64,000 nt of DNA from Plantibacter sp. VKM Ac-2880 (GCF_015351235.1 NZ_JADKSJ010000001.1:1443668-1507667); one strand, 5' to 3'. Numbered from the stretch's first letter, positions 34,959-44,118 are shown. Made by a program: numbers and translations. The notes: generated by a model from the sequence alone, not told the origin.

Positions 34959-36455
34959 ATGCACCTGGTGGAGGACGGCACGGAGACGGGTATCGCCCGC
35001 GTGTTCGAGGACCGGATCGCCGGTGGCGTCGCTCCCGGATCGTACGTCGCGGTGTTCGATCGCGATCGGGTCCGCTTCTCGCGCGGCTTCGGCGAGATCA
35101 CCCGAGGCGGCGACGTGCCCGACGAGGACACGCTCTTCCGCATCGCCTCCTGCACGAAGAGCTTCACCGCGGCCGTCCTCCTCATCCTCCGCGACACCGG
35201 CCGGCTCGACCTCGACAGCCCGGTGGACGAGTTCGTCCCGGAGTTCGCCCCGGTCACGCCCGGTGGGGTGGCCGTCCGGCCGACGGTCCGGATGCTGCTC
35301 ACGATGTCGGGCGGGCTCGGGACGGACGATCCGTGGGCCGACCGCCAGGAGTCGATCACACCTACGGAGTTCCGTCGGTTGCTGGTGCGCGGCGTGCGGT
35401 GCGTCACCGTGCCTGGGACGGCGTTCGCCTACTCGAACCTCGGCTACGCGCTCCTCGGGCAGGTCATCGAGCGGGTGACGGGCGGGCGGTTCGTGGACGC
35501 GGTGACGTCACTCCTGCTGGAACCGCTCGGGCTCGGTGCCGTGTTCGAGCGACCCGACCGCGAGCGCCCGACGGACGGCGAAGCGATCACGGCGATGGGT
35601 CACCGCGCCCGGCGGGACCGAGCCGTCGACGCGGATGACCGGTTCGTCGAGGTCCCGTTCTCGGGTCCTGGGGTCTTCTCCGCGATCGGCGGGCTCTTCG
35701 CTTCGGCGACCACGATGATCGGGTGGGTCCGTTGGCTCGACGCCGCGTGGACGGGTGACGAGAGCGGCCCGCTGTCGAGCGCGAGTCGTCGCGAGATGCA
35801 GCAGCTGCACCGTCTCGCCCCACCGCGTCCCTCGCTCGACGGGCTCCCGCCGCGCCACGCGCTCGGCTACGGCTTCGGACTCTTCGTGGAGGAGGACGCC
35901 GCGCTCGGGACGCTCGTGTCGCACTCGGGCGGATACCCGGGCTACAGCGCGCACATGCGCTGGCACCCGGCTTCCGGCATCGGCGTCGTCGCGTTCGAGA
36001 ACGCCGGATACGCGGCCGTGGCGAAGCCTGCCGAACAGGTACTCCGGCTGGCGATCGCCGATGCGCAGGTATCCGGCGAGCTCGCCGAACCCGCGATCCG
36101 TCCCTGGCCGGAGACCCTCGTCGCGTCGATGACCGCGACCGGGCTCCTGTCGCACTGGGACGACCGGGTCGCGGCATCGTTGTTCGCCGAGAACGTCGCG
36201 CTCGACGTCCCGCTGGACGAACGACGCACCGCGGCCGAGGCTGCCGTCGCGGCGGTCGGCGGCATCGCCGAGGTGGCGTCCGGCCGTGCCACACCCGTCT
36301 GCGACTCGCCGGACCATCTCGTCTGGTTCGTCGAGGGCGAGCGGGGCCGGCTCCGTCTCGAGGTCCGGATGACCCCGGTGGTGCCGCTGCGCGTCCAGAC
36401 GTTCACCGTGACGGTCGATCATGAGGGGCCGGAGACGACGGACGCCGACGACTGA
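34959..36455 (+). CDS. Serine hydrolase, beta-lactamase/D-peptidase fold
   Basis: A 498-residue protein starting at ATG 34959 behind GAGGAG. Class C-type catalytic residues are Ser64 and Lys67 (IASCTKSF) and Tyr158 (AYSN); HSGGYPGYS near 320 replaces the KTG box. Residues beyond ~375 form an extra C-terminal domain. No signal peptide is visible, so it may be cytoplasmic, like esterase EstB or D-aminopeptidase relatives. Substrate is unknown: esters, D-peptides or lactams. It is divergent from an MFS gene and ends inside a bidirectional terminator. Confidence 0.88.
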   Translation: MHLVEDGTETGIARVFEDRIAGGVAPGSYVAVFDRDRVRFSRGFGEITRGGDVPDEDTLFRIASCTKSFTAAVLLILRDTGRLDLDSPVDEFVPEFAPVTPGGVAVRPTVRMLLTMSGGLGTDDPWADRQESITPTEFRRLLVRGVRCVTVPGTAFAYSNLGYALLGQVIERVTGGRFVDAVTSLLLEPLGLGAVFERPDRERPTDGEAITAMGHRARRDRAVDADDRFVEVPFSGPGVFSAIGGLFASATTMIGWVRWLDAAWTGDESGPLSSASRREMQQLHRLAPPRPSLDGLPPRHALGYGFGLFVEEDAALGTLVSHSGGYPGYSAHMRWHPASGIGVVAFENAGYAAVAKPAEQVLRLAIADAQVSGELAEPAIRPWPETLVASMTATGLLSHWDDRVAASLFAENVALDVPLDERRTAAEAAVAAVGGIAEVASGRATPVCDSPDHLVWFVEGERGRLRLEVRMTPVVPLRVQTFTVTVDHEGPETTDADD

Positions 36456-36474
36456 GGATCAGTCGCCGGCGTCC
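36440..36474. terminator. Bidirectional terminator
   Basis: GGACGCCGACGACTGA (36440-36455) pairs with TCAGTCGCCGGCGTCC (36459-36474), with one mismatch and a 3-nt loop. It includes the stop codon of the serine hydrolase gene and precedes the convergent 83-residue gene. Confidence 0.85.
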
Positions 36475-36490
36475 GGATGGTCGGTTCGGG

Positions 36491-36742
36491 TCAGCCGATC
36501 GAGTCGTCGTCGCCGTTCCCGTTGCGGTTGGTCGGAGAGATCTCCTCGGTGGCCTCCACGTACTCGTAGGCGGTCGTCGTCGGGCCGTCGTGGTCGCCGG
36601 TGTTCGTCGCCTCGCCGGCGGGGCGGTAGATGAGCTGGCCTTCGCCGTAGGGGAGGACGAGTTCGCCGTCCTGGCCGTCTTCGAGCGGGATGATCTCGCT
36701 ATCGAGCGGACCACCGATGAGTTTCGCAAGCGTCTGTGACAT
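36491..36742 (-). CDS. Small hypothetical protein (83 aa)
   Basis: An 83-residue acidic protein. The N-terminus MSQTLAKLIGGPLDSEIIPL has a GGPLD motif seen in short actinobacterial and phage-type proteins, followed by a beta-type stretch (GELVLPYGEGQLIYRP) and a disordered Asp/Asn-rich tail. No membrane segment or catalytic motif is seen. It is 25 bp downstream of the aldose epimerase gene and could be co-transcribed with it. Function is unknown. Confidence 0.6.
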   Translation of the reverse strand: MSQTLAKLIGGPLDSEIIPLEDGQDGELVLPYGEGQLIYRPAGEATNTGDHDGPTTTAYEYVEATEEISPTNRNGNGDDDSIG

Positions 36743-36767
36743 GTCGCCAGCCTAACGCCGACCGCTG

Positions 36768-37733
36768 TCAGAGTGCTGCGATGGTCCAGGACACCCGGTG
36801 TGGTGTATTGGGGGCCAGCACGACGAGGTCGGTGCCCGTCGAGAAGGCGTCGGGTGGGCAGGTCATCGGCTCGACGGCGAGACCCAGTCGGTCGAGTTCC
36901 GGGACCGGCTGGTCGGCCGTGTGGACCTGCACCCACGGCAGCCCGTCGCCCCAGTGCATGACGACACCGCTGCCGGAGGGGGCCGTCACGCGCACCGAGA
37001 CCCGCCCATCGGCGTCGCGCCCGAGCGAGGTGTAGGCGTGGTCGACGAAGGTGTCGCCGATGGTCCGTGGCGAGCGGAAGTCGAAGTGCTCGGTGTCCGC
37101 GGTGTCGACCGGCTCGAGGGAGACGGGGATGAGCCGGTCCGGCGTGACGGTGAGCACCTGGGATGCGGGCAGTTCGAGGGTCCAGTCGTCCACATGCCCA
37201 TCGCCGGCGACGAGGTACGGGTGCGGTCCGGTGCCGTACGGGGCGTCGACATCGCCGAGGTTCACCGCCTCCACCTCGGTGTGCAGGCCGTCGTCGTCGA
37301 GGGTGTACGTCGTGCTGACCTGGACACGGAACGGATACCCGTCCTGCGCCTCGATTATGCAGCGGAAGGTCGCCGACGACGAGCTCGACGCGATCAGCTC
37401 CCATTCGGCCCAGGCCGCGAGTCCGTGGAGGGCGTGACCGCGTGCCGGCTCGGTGAGCGCGAGGCGGTGGTCGACGCCGGCGAACGTGTAGCGACCGTCG
37501 ACGACGCGGTTGGGCCAGGGCGCCAGCACCGCGCCGCGGAATGCCGGCCGGACCTCGTCGGCGTCGAACGGGACGACGAGGTCACGGCCGTCGTGCCGCA
37601 GGAACCGCAGCGAGGCCCCGACCGAGGCGATCGACGCGGTGTAGGCGCCGTGTTCGAGATCGACCTGCCGACCCGAGATCGGACGTCGTTCGACGGAGGT
37701 GGACGGGGAGACGGCGTTGGCGGATTCGATCAC
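36768..37733 (-). CDS. Aldose 1-epimerase family protein
   Basis: A ~321-residue mutarotase-fold protein. AYTASIASVGASLRFLRHDG opens the beta-sandwich; APWPNRVVDGRYTF near 92 carries the substrate-binding Asn-Arg; ARGHALHGLAAW near 122 carries the first catalytic His; PYGTGPHPYLVAG near 190 carries the second His. Glu near 298 (AVEPMTCP) fits the base. These enzymes interconvert alpha and beta anomers of hexoses, or act on hexose-6-phosphates. Start is GTG 37733 or ATG 37751. It is 30-48 bp behind an MFS gene, so both probably form one sugar-use operon. Confidence 0.88.
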   Translation of the reverse strand: MIESANAVSPSTSVERRPISGRQVDLEHGAYTASIASVGASLRFLRHDGRDLVVPFDADEVRPAFRGAVLAPWPNRVVDGRYTFAGVDHRLALTEPARGHALHGLAAWAEWELIASSSSSATFRCIIEAQDGYPFRVQVSTTYTLDDDGLHTEVEAVNLGDVDAPYGTGPHPYLVAGDGHVDDWTLELPASQVLTVTPDRLIPVSLEPVDTADTEHFDFRSPRTIGDTFVDHAYTSLGRDADGRVSVRVTAPSGSGVVMHWGDGLPWVQVHTADQPVPELDRLGLAVEPMTCPPDAFSTGTDLVVLAPNTPHRVSWTIAAL

Positions 37734-37780
37734 GGCCCCATTCTGTCGCATCACCGACGCTCGGCCGGGTGGCGGGACGG

Positions 37781-39127
37781 TCAGTCGAGCGAGCGCCCGC
37801 GCCGGTCGGAGAGGAACAGTGCGGCCACCGCGGCGACGACGAAGAACGCCGCGAACACGGAGAAGAGCAGCGCGTTCCCGGCGACGAGCAGCACGGGGAC
37901 CGACAGGGGAGCGATGATCGACGCGATGCGCCCGATCCCGGCCGCCCACCCGGCACCGGTCGCCCGGAGCTCGGTCGGATACAGTTCCGGCGTCGTCGCG
38001 TACAGCGCGCCCCACGCACCGAGGTTGCAGAAGGACAGGCACATGCCGAATGCGATGATCATCGGCTCCGTCGTCGCCGTGCCGAAGAGGACCGCCGACA
38101 CGGCCGAACCGGCGAGGAAGGTCGCCAGGGTCTGCTTCCGGCCCCACGCCTCGATGAGCCAGGCCGACACCGCGTAGCCGGGCAGCTGGGCCAGCGTGAT
38201 GATCAGCGTGAAGCCGAAGGATCGGACGAGCGAGAAGCCGGAGGCGACGAGGATCGTCGGGATCCAGATGAACGCTCCGTAGTAGGAGAAGTTCACGCAG
38301 AACCACACGATCCAGAGCGATGCGGTGTCTCGGCGGTGCTCCCGCACCCACAGGCCGCGCAGCCGCTGCCCGGCGGAGAGGCCGGAACTCGCGGGGGTGT
38401 CGCCCGCGGTGCCGCCGGGAACCTCGACGTTGTCGACGCCGGCGGAGGCCTCGAACTCGCGGACGACCGCTTCGGCCTCGCGGTGGCGGCCGCGCGATTC
38501 GAGGAAGCGCACCGACTCCGGCAGGCGCGTCCTCACGATGGCGGCGTAGATCGCGGGGAGCGCGCCGATGGCGAGCGCCCACCGCCAGCCGTCGTCGCTC
38601 GTCGGCACGACGAGGTAGCCGATGAGCGCGGCAGCGATCCACCCGACGGCCCAGAACGCCTCGAGGAAGACGATGATCCGGCCGCGGATCCGCGGCGGGG
38701 CGAACTCGCTCATGAGGGTCGAGGCGACGGGGAGCTCCGCGCCGAGCCCGAGGCCGACGACGAAGCGCAGCACGATCAGGACCCCGAGCCCCCAGGCCAG
38801 CGCCGAGGCGCCCGTCGCGATGCCGAAGACGAGCAGCGTGATGGCGAAGACGTGGCGGCGGCCGACCCGATCGGCGAGGAGCCCGCCGAGGGTCGCTCCG
38901 ATGGCCATCCCGAGGAACCCGGCCGAGGCGATCCAGGACAGCTCGGTGTTCCCGAGTTGCCACTGGACGGCGAGCTGGGCAAGGACGAAGGAGACAAGCC
39001 CGACGTCCATGGCGTCGAGCGCCCACCCGACACCGGAACCGACGAGGAGTCGTCCGTGCGCCTTCGTGAACGGGAGCGCATCGAGGCGCTCGCTGCGGCT
39101 GCGAGGGGTGGTGGGCGCGGTGGACAC
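37781..39127 (-). CDS. MFS transporter, sugar-porter-like
   Basis: A 448-residue, 12-TM protein with GTG start at 39127. MFS signatures are GGLLADRVGRRHVF after TM2 and ESVRFLESRGRHREAEAVV after TM6; EAWGRKQTLATFL is the second-half counterpart. LGLGAELPVASTLMSEF lies in TM4. It resembles MFS permeases for sugars, niacin or aromatic acids. The aldose-epimerase gene directly downstream suggests that it imports a hexose. Regulators are not adjacent. Confidence 0.85.
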   Translation of the reverse strand: MSTAPTTPRSRSERLDALPFTKAHGRLLVGSGVGWALDAMDVGLVSFVLAQLAVQWQLGNTELSWIASAGFLGMAIGATLGGLLADRVGRRHVFAITLLVFGIATGASALAWGLGVLIVLRFVVGLGLGAELPVASTLMSEFAPPRIRGRIIVFLEAFWAVGWIAAALIGYLVVPTSDDGWRWALAIGALPAIYAAIVRTRLPESVRFLESRGRHREAEAVVREFEASAGVDNVEVPGGTAGDTPASSGLSAGQRLRGLWVREHRRDTASLWIVWFCVNFSYYGAFIWIPTILVASGFSLVRSFGFTLIITLAQLPGYAVSAWLIEAWGRKQTLATFLAGSAVSAVLFGTATTEPMIIAFGMCLSFCNLGAWGALYATTPELYPTELRATGAGWAAGIGRIASIIAPLSVPVLLVAGNALLFSVFAAFFVVAAVAALFLSDRRGRSLD

Positions 39128-39257
39128 GTCACCATTCTGGTGCAGGATGCACCCACCGGGGCCGCTCTGTCGCAGATAGGCTGACGGCAACGAACTGCAG
39201 GCGTGCGGCCGGGCAGTTCAGCCGCTCCGCCCGCCGTTCCGTCGAAAGGCCACTGCC

Positions 39258-40304
39258 GTGACCGATGTCCCGCCGCCCGACCCGCAGTACCCTGACGGCC
39301 GGCCGCCGCAGCCGCCGAACCCGCCCCAGCAGCCGCCGCAGCAGAACTGGCAACAGCAGCCGAACGGCCAGCAGCCCAACTGGCAGCAGCAGCCGAACCC
39401 GAACCCGCAGCAGAACTGGCAGCAGCAGCCGAACGGCCAGCAGCCCAACTGGCAGCAGCAGCCGACCCCGCAACAGCAGCCCCAGCAGCCTTGGCAGCAG
39501 CAGAACCCGTCCGGCCAACAGCAGTCCCAGCAGCCCTGGCAACAGCAGAACCCGTACGGCCAGCAGCCGCCGCAACAGCCGCCCTACGGACCCCCGAAGC
39601 GCAAGCGCACCGGCCTCATCATCACGCTCGCCGTGGGTATCCCTGCCGTGGTGGTCGCCGCCATCATCACCGTCGTCTCCCTCGTGCTCGCTCAGGGCGG
39701 CGCGCCGGTGGCGGACCCGAGCGCGACCCGGTCCGCGTCGCCGACCAAGACCGCCTCACCGACGCCAACGGAGACCGATTCGACGCCGGAGCCGACGAAG
39801 ACCTACGTCTCCATCCCGCCGGATCTCGACTTCGCCGCGGGACAGGAGGTCCCGACCGAGTGGACGGCGTACCTGACGAACGACTTCGACTCGTCGTGGG
39901 CGGCCGGTGGCAAGGACAAGAACGGCATCGACATCTACACCAACGCCTCGACCTCGTGCGAGGTCCGGCTCGGCAACATCGCGCTGACGCAGGACGAGAT
40001 CGCCGTCGGCGACGACGAGCGCTCGAGCGACGCCTACCTCTCGAAGTACGTCGGAGCCGACTACGTCAAGGCCGACGGCACGACGGAACAGCTCAACTAC
40101 AACAGCGGCGGTGGGCTCATCGAGTTCCGCGTGCTGTCGTGGACGCAGGCGTCGGGGGAGCGCACCTACTGGGGTGTCCGTTCACTCACGAAGATGGGGA
40201 CGCTCGTCGTCTTCACCTTCACCTGTCGTGATCAGGCCGCACTCGACCAGCTCGCGAGCGACGTCGTGAACCTCATCTCCGTCGAGCTCCTCCCGAAGCG
40301 CTGA
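39258..40304 (+). CDS. Membrane protein with Pro/Gln/Asn-rich cytoplasmic region
   Basis: A 348-residue protein with GTG start. Residues 1-113 are a low-complexity Pro/Gln/Asn/Trp region with repeats such as QQNWQQQPNGQQPNWQQQ (twice) and QQPWQQQNP (twice). A basic KRKR stop-transfer and one TM (~118-145) follow, then a Ser/Thr/Pro linker and an extracellular ~170-residue domain with two Cys (SCEVRL, FTCRDQ). The layout is that of an actinobacterial surface protein with a disordered cytoplasmic tail. It converges on DUF445 with a 12-bp gap. Function is unknown. Confidence 0.75.
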   Translation: MTDVPPPDPQYPDGRPPQPPNPPQQPPQQNWQQQPNGQQPNWQQQPNPNPQQNWQQQPNGQQPNWQQQPTPQQQPQQPWQQQNPSGQQQSQQPWQQQNPYGQQPPQQPPYGPPKRKRTGLIITLAVGIPAVVVAAIITVVSLVLAQGGAPVADPSATRSASPTKTASPTPTETDSTPEPTKTYVSIPPDLDFAAGQEVPTEWTAYLTNDFDSSWAAGGKDKNGIDIYTNASTSCEVRLGNIALTQDEIAVGDDERSSDAYLSKYVGADYVKADGTTEQLNYNSGGGLIEFRVLSWTQASGERTYWGVRSLTKMGTLVVFTFTCRDQAALDQLASDVVNLISVELLPKR

Positions 40305-40316
40305 CGGGAAGGGTCG

Positions 40317-41594
40317 TCAGAAGGCCCGGAGGACGGCCTGCGCGATCGTGAAGATGGCGAGGCCGGCCAAGGCCCCGACGATGGTGCCGTTCAGGCGGAT
40401 GAACTGCAGGTCGCGCCCGACGAGCAGCTCGATCTTCTGCGTCGTCTCGCGGGCGTCCCAGCGTTCGACGGTCTCGGTGATGATGCTGGCGATGTCGTGC
40501 CGGTAGCGGGTGACCACGTAGGACAGGGCGTCGGCGACGCGTGTGTCGACCCGGGTCGCGAACGCCTCGTCGGTGGAGAGCCGTCGGCCGACGTCCGCGA
40601 TGGTGCCGGCGACACGCTTGCGGAGCTCGCTGTCGGGCGCGTCCAGCGCCTCGAGGAAGGCCGTCTTCGCGGCGGTCCACGTCTTCCCGGCGACCTCGCG
40701 GACACGCGGGCTGTCGATGACCTCGTGCTTCGCGTTCTCGAAGCGCGCGATCGTCGACTCGTCGGTCTGCAGCTGCTCGGCGAGCTCGGCCAGGTAGCCG
40801 TCGAGCGCGTGACGCAGCTGGTGGTCGGGATCCGCCCGGACCGCGTGCACGAACGACACGGCCTCGCGGTAGAGCTTGTCGTCGACCAGCCGGTCGACGA
40901 AGGACGGCACCCAGGTGGGCAGCCGGCTCGACACCAGGCGTTCGAACGCCTTCGGGTTGCTGCCCAACCACTCGCCCGTCCGGTCGAGGAGGAGGTCGAC
41001 CGCGTCGTGGTGCGCTCCGGCGCCGACGATGTGTTCGACCCACCGGCCGATGTTGGGCGCCCACTGCGGATCGATGAGGTGCTTCGAAGCGAGCGCCTCG
41101 ATGACCTCGCGGACGTCGTCGTCGGACAGGGTCTCGAGGAGCCCACGGACCGCGACCGACGCCTCGGCGGTGACGCGTTCGGCGTTGGTCGGCTCGGACA
41201 GCCACCCGCCGAGCTTCTCCGAGAGGCTGACGGTTGCGAGCTTCTGTCGCACGACCTCCTCGGAGAGGAAGTTGTCCTCGACGAACTCACCGAGGCTGAC
41301 CCCGATCTCGTCCTTGCGCTTCGGGATGATCGCGGTGTGCGGGATCGGGATGCCGAGCGGGTGGCGGAAGAGGGCGGTGACCGCGAACCAGTCGGCGAGG
41401 GCGCCGACCATGCCGCCCTCCGAGGCGGCCCGGACGTACGCCAGCCACGGGTAGCGGCCTTCGAGCGCGAAGGCGACGGCGAAGATGGCCGCCATGACGA
41501 GGAGCAGCCCGGTGGCCAGACGCTTCATCGAGCGCAGGGCTCTGGCGCGGTCCGCGTCGGCGGCGGTGAGTTCGAGGGCGGGGGAGCTCGTCAT
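40317..41594 (-). CDS. DUF445 family membrane protein
   Basis: A 425-residue protein. TM1 (~28-45) is followed by GGMVGALADWFAVTALFRHP, the DUF445 hallmark, and by IPHTAIIPKRKDEIGVSLGE. A long helical soluble part follows, then the C-terminal hydrophobic hairpin (TIVGALAGLAIFTIAQAVL). DUF445/YheB-like proteins are of unknown function. Length is typical. The ATG start at 41594 leaves 82 bp to the divergent CsoR-family gene. Confidence 0.9.
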   Translation of the reverse strand: MTSSPALELTAADADRARALRSMKRLATGLLLVMAAIFAVAFALEGRYPWLAYVRAASEGGMVGALADWFAVTALFRHPLGIPIPHTAIIPKRKDEIGVSLGEFVEDNFLSEEVVRQKLATVSLSEKLGGWLSEPTNAERVTAEASVAVRGLLETLSDDDVREVIEALASKHLIDPQWAPNIGRWVEHIVGAGAHHDAVDLLLDRTGEWLGSNPKAFERLVSSRLPTWVPSFVDRLVDDKLYREAVSFVHAVRADPDHQLRHALDGYLAELAEQLQTDESTIARFENAKHEVIDSPRVREVAGKTWTAAKTAFLEALDAPDSELRKRVAGTIADVGRRLSTDEAFATRVDTRVADALSYVVTRYRHDIASIITETVERWDARETTQKIELLVGRDLQFIRLNGTIVGALAGLAIFTIAQAVLRAF

Positions 41595-41650
41595 CCGCCC
41601 ATCCTAGGCTCGCGCGGTGTGCACGAGCCTCCTCTCGCGAGGCGGCCGCC

Positions 41651-41667
41651 GTACCCCCTGGTGGTAC
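41651..41667. promoter_or_regulatory. Probable CsoR-family operator
   Basis: GTACC-CCCTGGT-GGTAC is an inverted repeat of the type TACCCC...GGGGTA bound by CsoR/RcnR/CstR-family repressors, with C- and G-tracts between TA steps. It ends 9 bp before the GTG of the CsoR-family gene, so bound repressor would block transcription or early translation of its own gene. Confidence 0.55.
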
Positions 41668-41676
41668 CCTGAGCCG

Positions 41677-41955
41677 GTGATCGAAGACATCAAGAAGCGC
41701 GCCCTCCACCGCACGAAGATCCTCGAGGGACAGATGCGCGGTCTCGAGAAGATGATCGAGAACGAGGACTACTGCATGGACATCATCACGCAGTCGCTCG
41801 CCATCCAGAAGTCGCTCGGTTCGCTCAACAAGCTCCTCGTCGAGAACCACCTGCTGACGCACGTCACGCAGATGTTCGAGGAGGGCGGCGACAGCAAGGA
41901 CGCTGCTGTCGCCGAGCTCCTGCGCGTGTTCGAGCTCAGCAACAACCGGGGGTGA
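41677..41955 (+). CDS. CsoR/RcnR-family metal-sensitive repressor
   Basis: A 92-residue all-helical repressor (DUF156) with GTG start at 41677. It opens VIEDIKKRALHRTKILEGQM with the family's RLxxIEGQ-like segment. The sensor residues are Cys33 (DYCMD), His58 and His62 (NHLLTHV), i.e. C-H-H at RcnR-like spacing, not the C-H-C of copper CsoR; an RcnR-type N-terminal His3 is absent. The ligand (Ni/Co, Cu, sulfide or aldehyde) is thus open. No metal transporter adjoins; autoregulation through the palindrome upstream is likely. Confidence 0.85.
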   Translation: MIEDIKKRALHRTKILEGQMRGLEKMIENEDYCMDIITQSLAIQKSLGSLNKLLVENHLLTHVTQMFEEGGDSKDAAVAELLRVFELSNNRG

Positions 41956-41996
41956 TCCGGGCGCCCGTCATGGTGAGAGCCGGGCGGTCGGGCACC

Positions 41997-43187
41997 TCAG
42001 GCGGGGCCGAGCCAGGCGTTCGCAACGGTCGCGTGCGCTGACTCGTCGTCGGAGGGGTGGAACATCCCGGCGAGGACATCGCGGTAAAGGCGGCCGAGCT
42101 CGCTCGCGGCGAAGTAGCTGCCGCCGCCGGCCACCCTGATCGCCTGGTCGACGACCTCGCGGGCGGTCTCCGTCGCGCGCACCTTGAGCCCGACGAGCTT
42201 GGGGAACCAGAGCGTCCCGTGGTCGACGCCGTCGTCGAGGTCCCGAGCCACGCTCGACAGCTGCGGCAGCATGCCGTCGTAGGCGATGGCAGCTGCGGCG
42301 ATCCGGCGACGGATGTCCGGGTCCGAGGCGTAGCTCGCGCCACCCGCCTTCTTCGAGGTCTTGCGGTGCGCGGTCTCGACGGCGAGCCGGAGCGCGCGCT
42401 CCGCGACACCCGTGTAGACCGCGGCGATGAGGGTCTCGAAACAGGCGAAGATGCCGAACACGATGGGATCCGGGTTCGGCCCGGGTTCGAGTCGCCGGAC
42501 GACGTGTTCGGCGCTCGCCTCGGCGCCCTGGAGCAGGGTCGTCCGGCTCTGGCTGGCGCGCATGCCGACGGTGTCCCAGTCGTCGAGGATCTCGAAGCCG
42601 CCCCGGGAGCGCTCGATGAACCCGTAGACCACCTTCGGGCCGTCGGCCGAGGTCGAGTCGAGGCCGGTCGTCCCGAGCCAGGTCCAGGCCGGGGACAGGG
42701 AGGTGAAGATCTTGCGGCCGTGGAAGCGGTACGACCCGTCGGACCCTGGGCGGGCCTCCGTGTCGGACCCGAACAGCACGAGGTCGTTCCCGGCCTCGCT
42801 CACGCCGAACGCGTAGAGTTCGTCGCCCGCCGCACCGTCGAGGACGAACCGGAGCGAGTCGTCGCCCCGCTCGTGCAGCAGCCGGGCGACACCCGTCCAC
42901 ACCAGGTGCATGTTGACCGCGAGCGCGGTCGCGGGCGCTGCAGTGGCGAGGCGTGACTGGAGCCGCGTGACCTCGCTCAGCCCGAGGCCCAGACCACCGA
43001 GATCCGTGGGGACGAGAGCGCGCAGGTATCCGCACGCCCGGAGTTCGACGAGGTCCTCGTCGAAGAAGGCGTTCTCGCGGTCGGCCACGGCCGCGCGTTC
43101 ACGGATGCGCTCGATGAGCTCGTCGCCGAGCACCTCGGCGGGGTCGAACGCCTGGGCGGTGGGGTCTGACTGCGTGGGAACGGTCAC
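41997..43187 (-). CDS. Acyl-CoA dehydrogenase family protein
   Basis: A 396-residue flavoprotein, GTG start at 43187. The N-terminal helical domain ends near ATALAVNMHLVWTG. The middle beta domain has AFGVSEAGNDLVLFG and YRFHGRKIFTSLSPAWTWLG, which corresponds to the FAD-binding strand. The C-terminal helical domain has VVDQAIRVAGGGSYFAASEL. A canonical catalytic Glu is not obvious. Family members include oxidases and FMN/FAD monooxygenases (DszC/SfnC type) as well as true dehydrogenases. It is the first of four catabolic-type genes on the minus strand, but spacing does not force one operon. Confidence 0.8.
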   Translation of the reverse strand: MTVPTQSDPTAQAFDPAEVLGDELIERIRERAAVADRENAFFDEDLVELRACGYLRALVPTDLGGLGLGLSEVTRLQSRLATAAPATALAVNMHLVWTGVARLLHERGDDSLRFVLDGAAGDELYAFGVSEAGNDLVLFGSDTEARPGSDGSYRFHGRKIFTSLSPAWTWLGTTGLDSTSADGPKVVYGFIERSRGGFEILDDWDTVGMRASQSRTTLLQGAEASAEHVVRRLEPGPNPDPIVFGIFACFETLIAAVYTGVAERALRLAVETAHRKTSKKAGGASYASDPDIRRRIAAAAIAYDGMLPQLSSVARDLDDGVDHGTLWFPKLVGLKVRATETAREVVDQAIRVAGGGSYFAASELGRLYRDVLAGMFHPSDDESAHATVANAWLGPA

Positions 43188-43246
43188 CGGACCATTGTCG
43201 CACCGGGGTCCGACGATGACACGGGTGTCTGCGGACGGTGCGGCGA

Positions 43247-44095
43247 TCAGACCTCGTGACGAGATCGCTGCTCGAGCTGCAGCTCGGCCCAGTCACCGAT
43301 CGCCTTCGTGGTCTCGGCGGGGCGGTCCCGATGGACGTTGTGCCCGGCGCCCTGGATGACGGTGAGACTGACCTGACGATTTGCGAGGATCTGTGCGGCG
43401 AGCGGGCCGCGGACGAGGCTGTACACCTCCGGGTCGGACGCGATCACGAAGGTCGGGGTCCGGAGGGAGGCGGCCGCCGGCCGGACATCCCACGGGTGGT
43501 TCTGCTCGCTCGTCTGCTCGATCGCCCACCGGCTCGCCTGGGACACCGCCTGGACCTTGAGCTCGACGTCGAGCGGGTGCCACTCGGGGTTCTTCGCGCG
43601 GACGGAGGCGGTCGTGTTGTCGGCGAACGCCGCCTCCTGGCTGGCGCGGATGGTCTCGGCGTCGTGGTCGTCGAGGGCGATGGCCGGATCGAGCAGCACG
43701 AGCGCCGCGGCCCAGCAGGGATCCGCCGCCGCCGCGACCGCCGTGGCCGCACCGCCGAGCGAATGCCCGACGACGAGATCCCAGGTGCCCCGGGTGTCAG
43801 CCATCGAGGGTGCCGGCCGCGTCGCCAGCAGGTCGGCGGCATACGCCTCGACGCGGTAGTCCAACGATCGCGGGGCGACGCCGTGTCCGCGCAGGTCGAC
43901 CGCCTCCACGAGCCATCCGCGGTCTGCCAGGGCGGCGCAGATCCGCCACGTGCTCGGTCCGTTGCTGCCGAGGCCATGGACGACGAGCGCGCGGGCCGGA
44001 GCATCATGACGACCCCAGCGGTGGCGCGGAAGCTCCACCGGGGTGATCGTGCGGGCGGCGAGGCTGGACGCGGTGTCGACGACGGGCTCGGTCAT
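43247..44095 (-). CDS. Alpha/beta hydrolase
   Basis: A 282-residue hydrolase. ALVVHGLGSNGPSTWR near residue 37 gives the oxyanion-hole His-Gly, LVVGHSLGGAATA near 108 holds the nucleophile Ser in GHSLG, and GAGHNVHRDRPAETTKAI near 252 holds the catalytic His. The acid is likely an Asp near 226 (VIASDPEVY). Substrate is unknown; C-C, ester and lactone bonds are possible. It lies 23 bp upstream of nothing but the aldo/keto reductase stop, so both may share a transcript. Confidence 0.85.
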   Translation of the reverse strand: MTEPVVDTASSLAARTITPVELPRHRWGRHDAPARALVVHGLGSNGPSTWRICAALADRGWLVEAVDLRGHGVAPRSLDYRVEAYAADLLATRPAPSMADTRGTWDLVVGHSLGGAATAVAAAADPCWAAALVLLDPAIALDDHDAETIRASQEAAFADNTTASVRAKNPEWHPLDVELKVQAVSQASRWAIEQTSEQNHPWDVRPAAASLRTPTFVIASDPEVYSLVRGPLAAQILANRQVSLTVIQGAGHNVHRDRPAETTKAIGDWAELQLEQRSRHEV

Positions 44096-44118
44096 GCGTT
44101 CAGCCTACGGTCTCGAGT

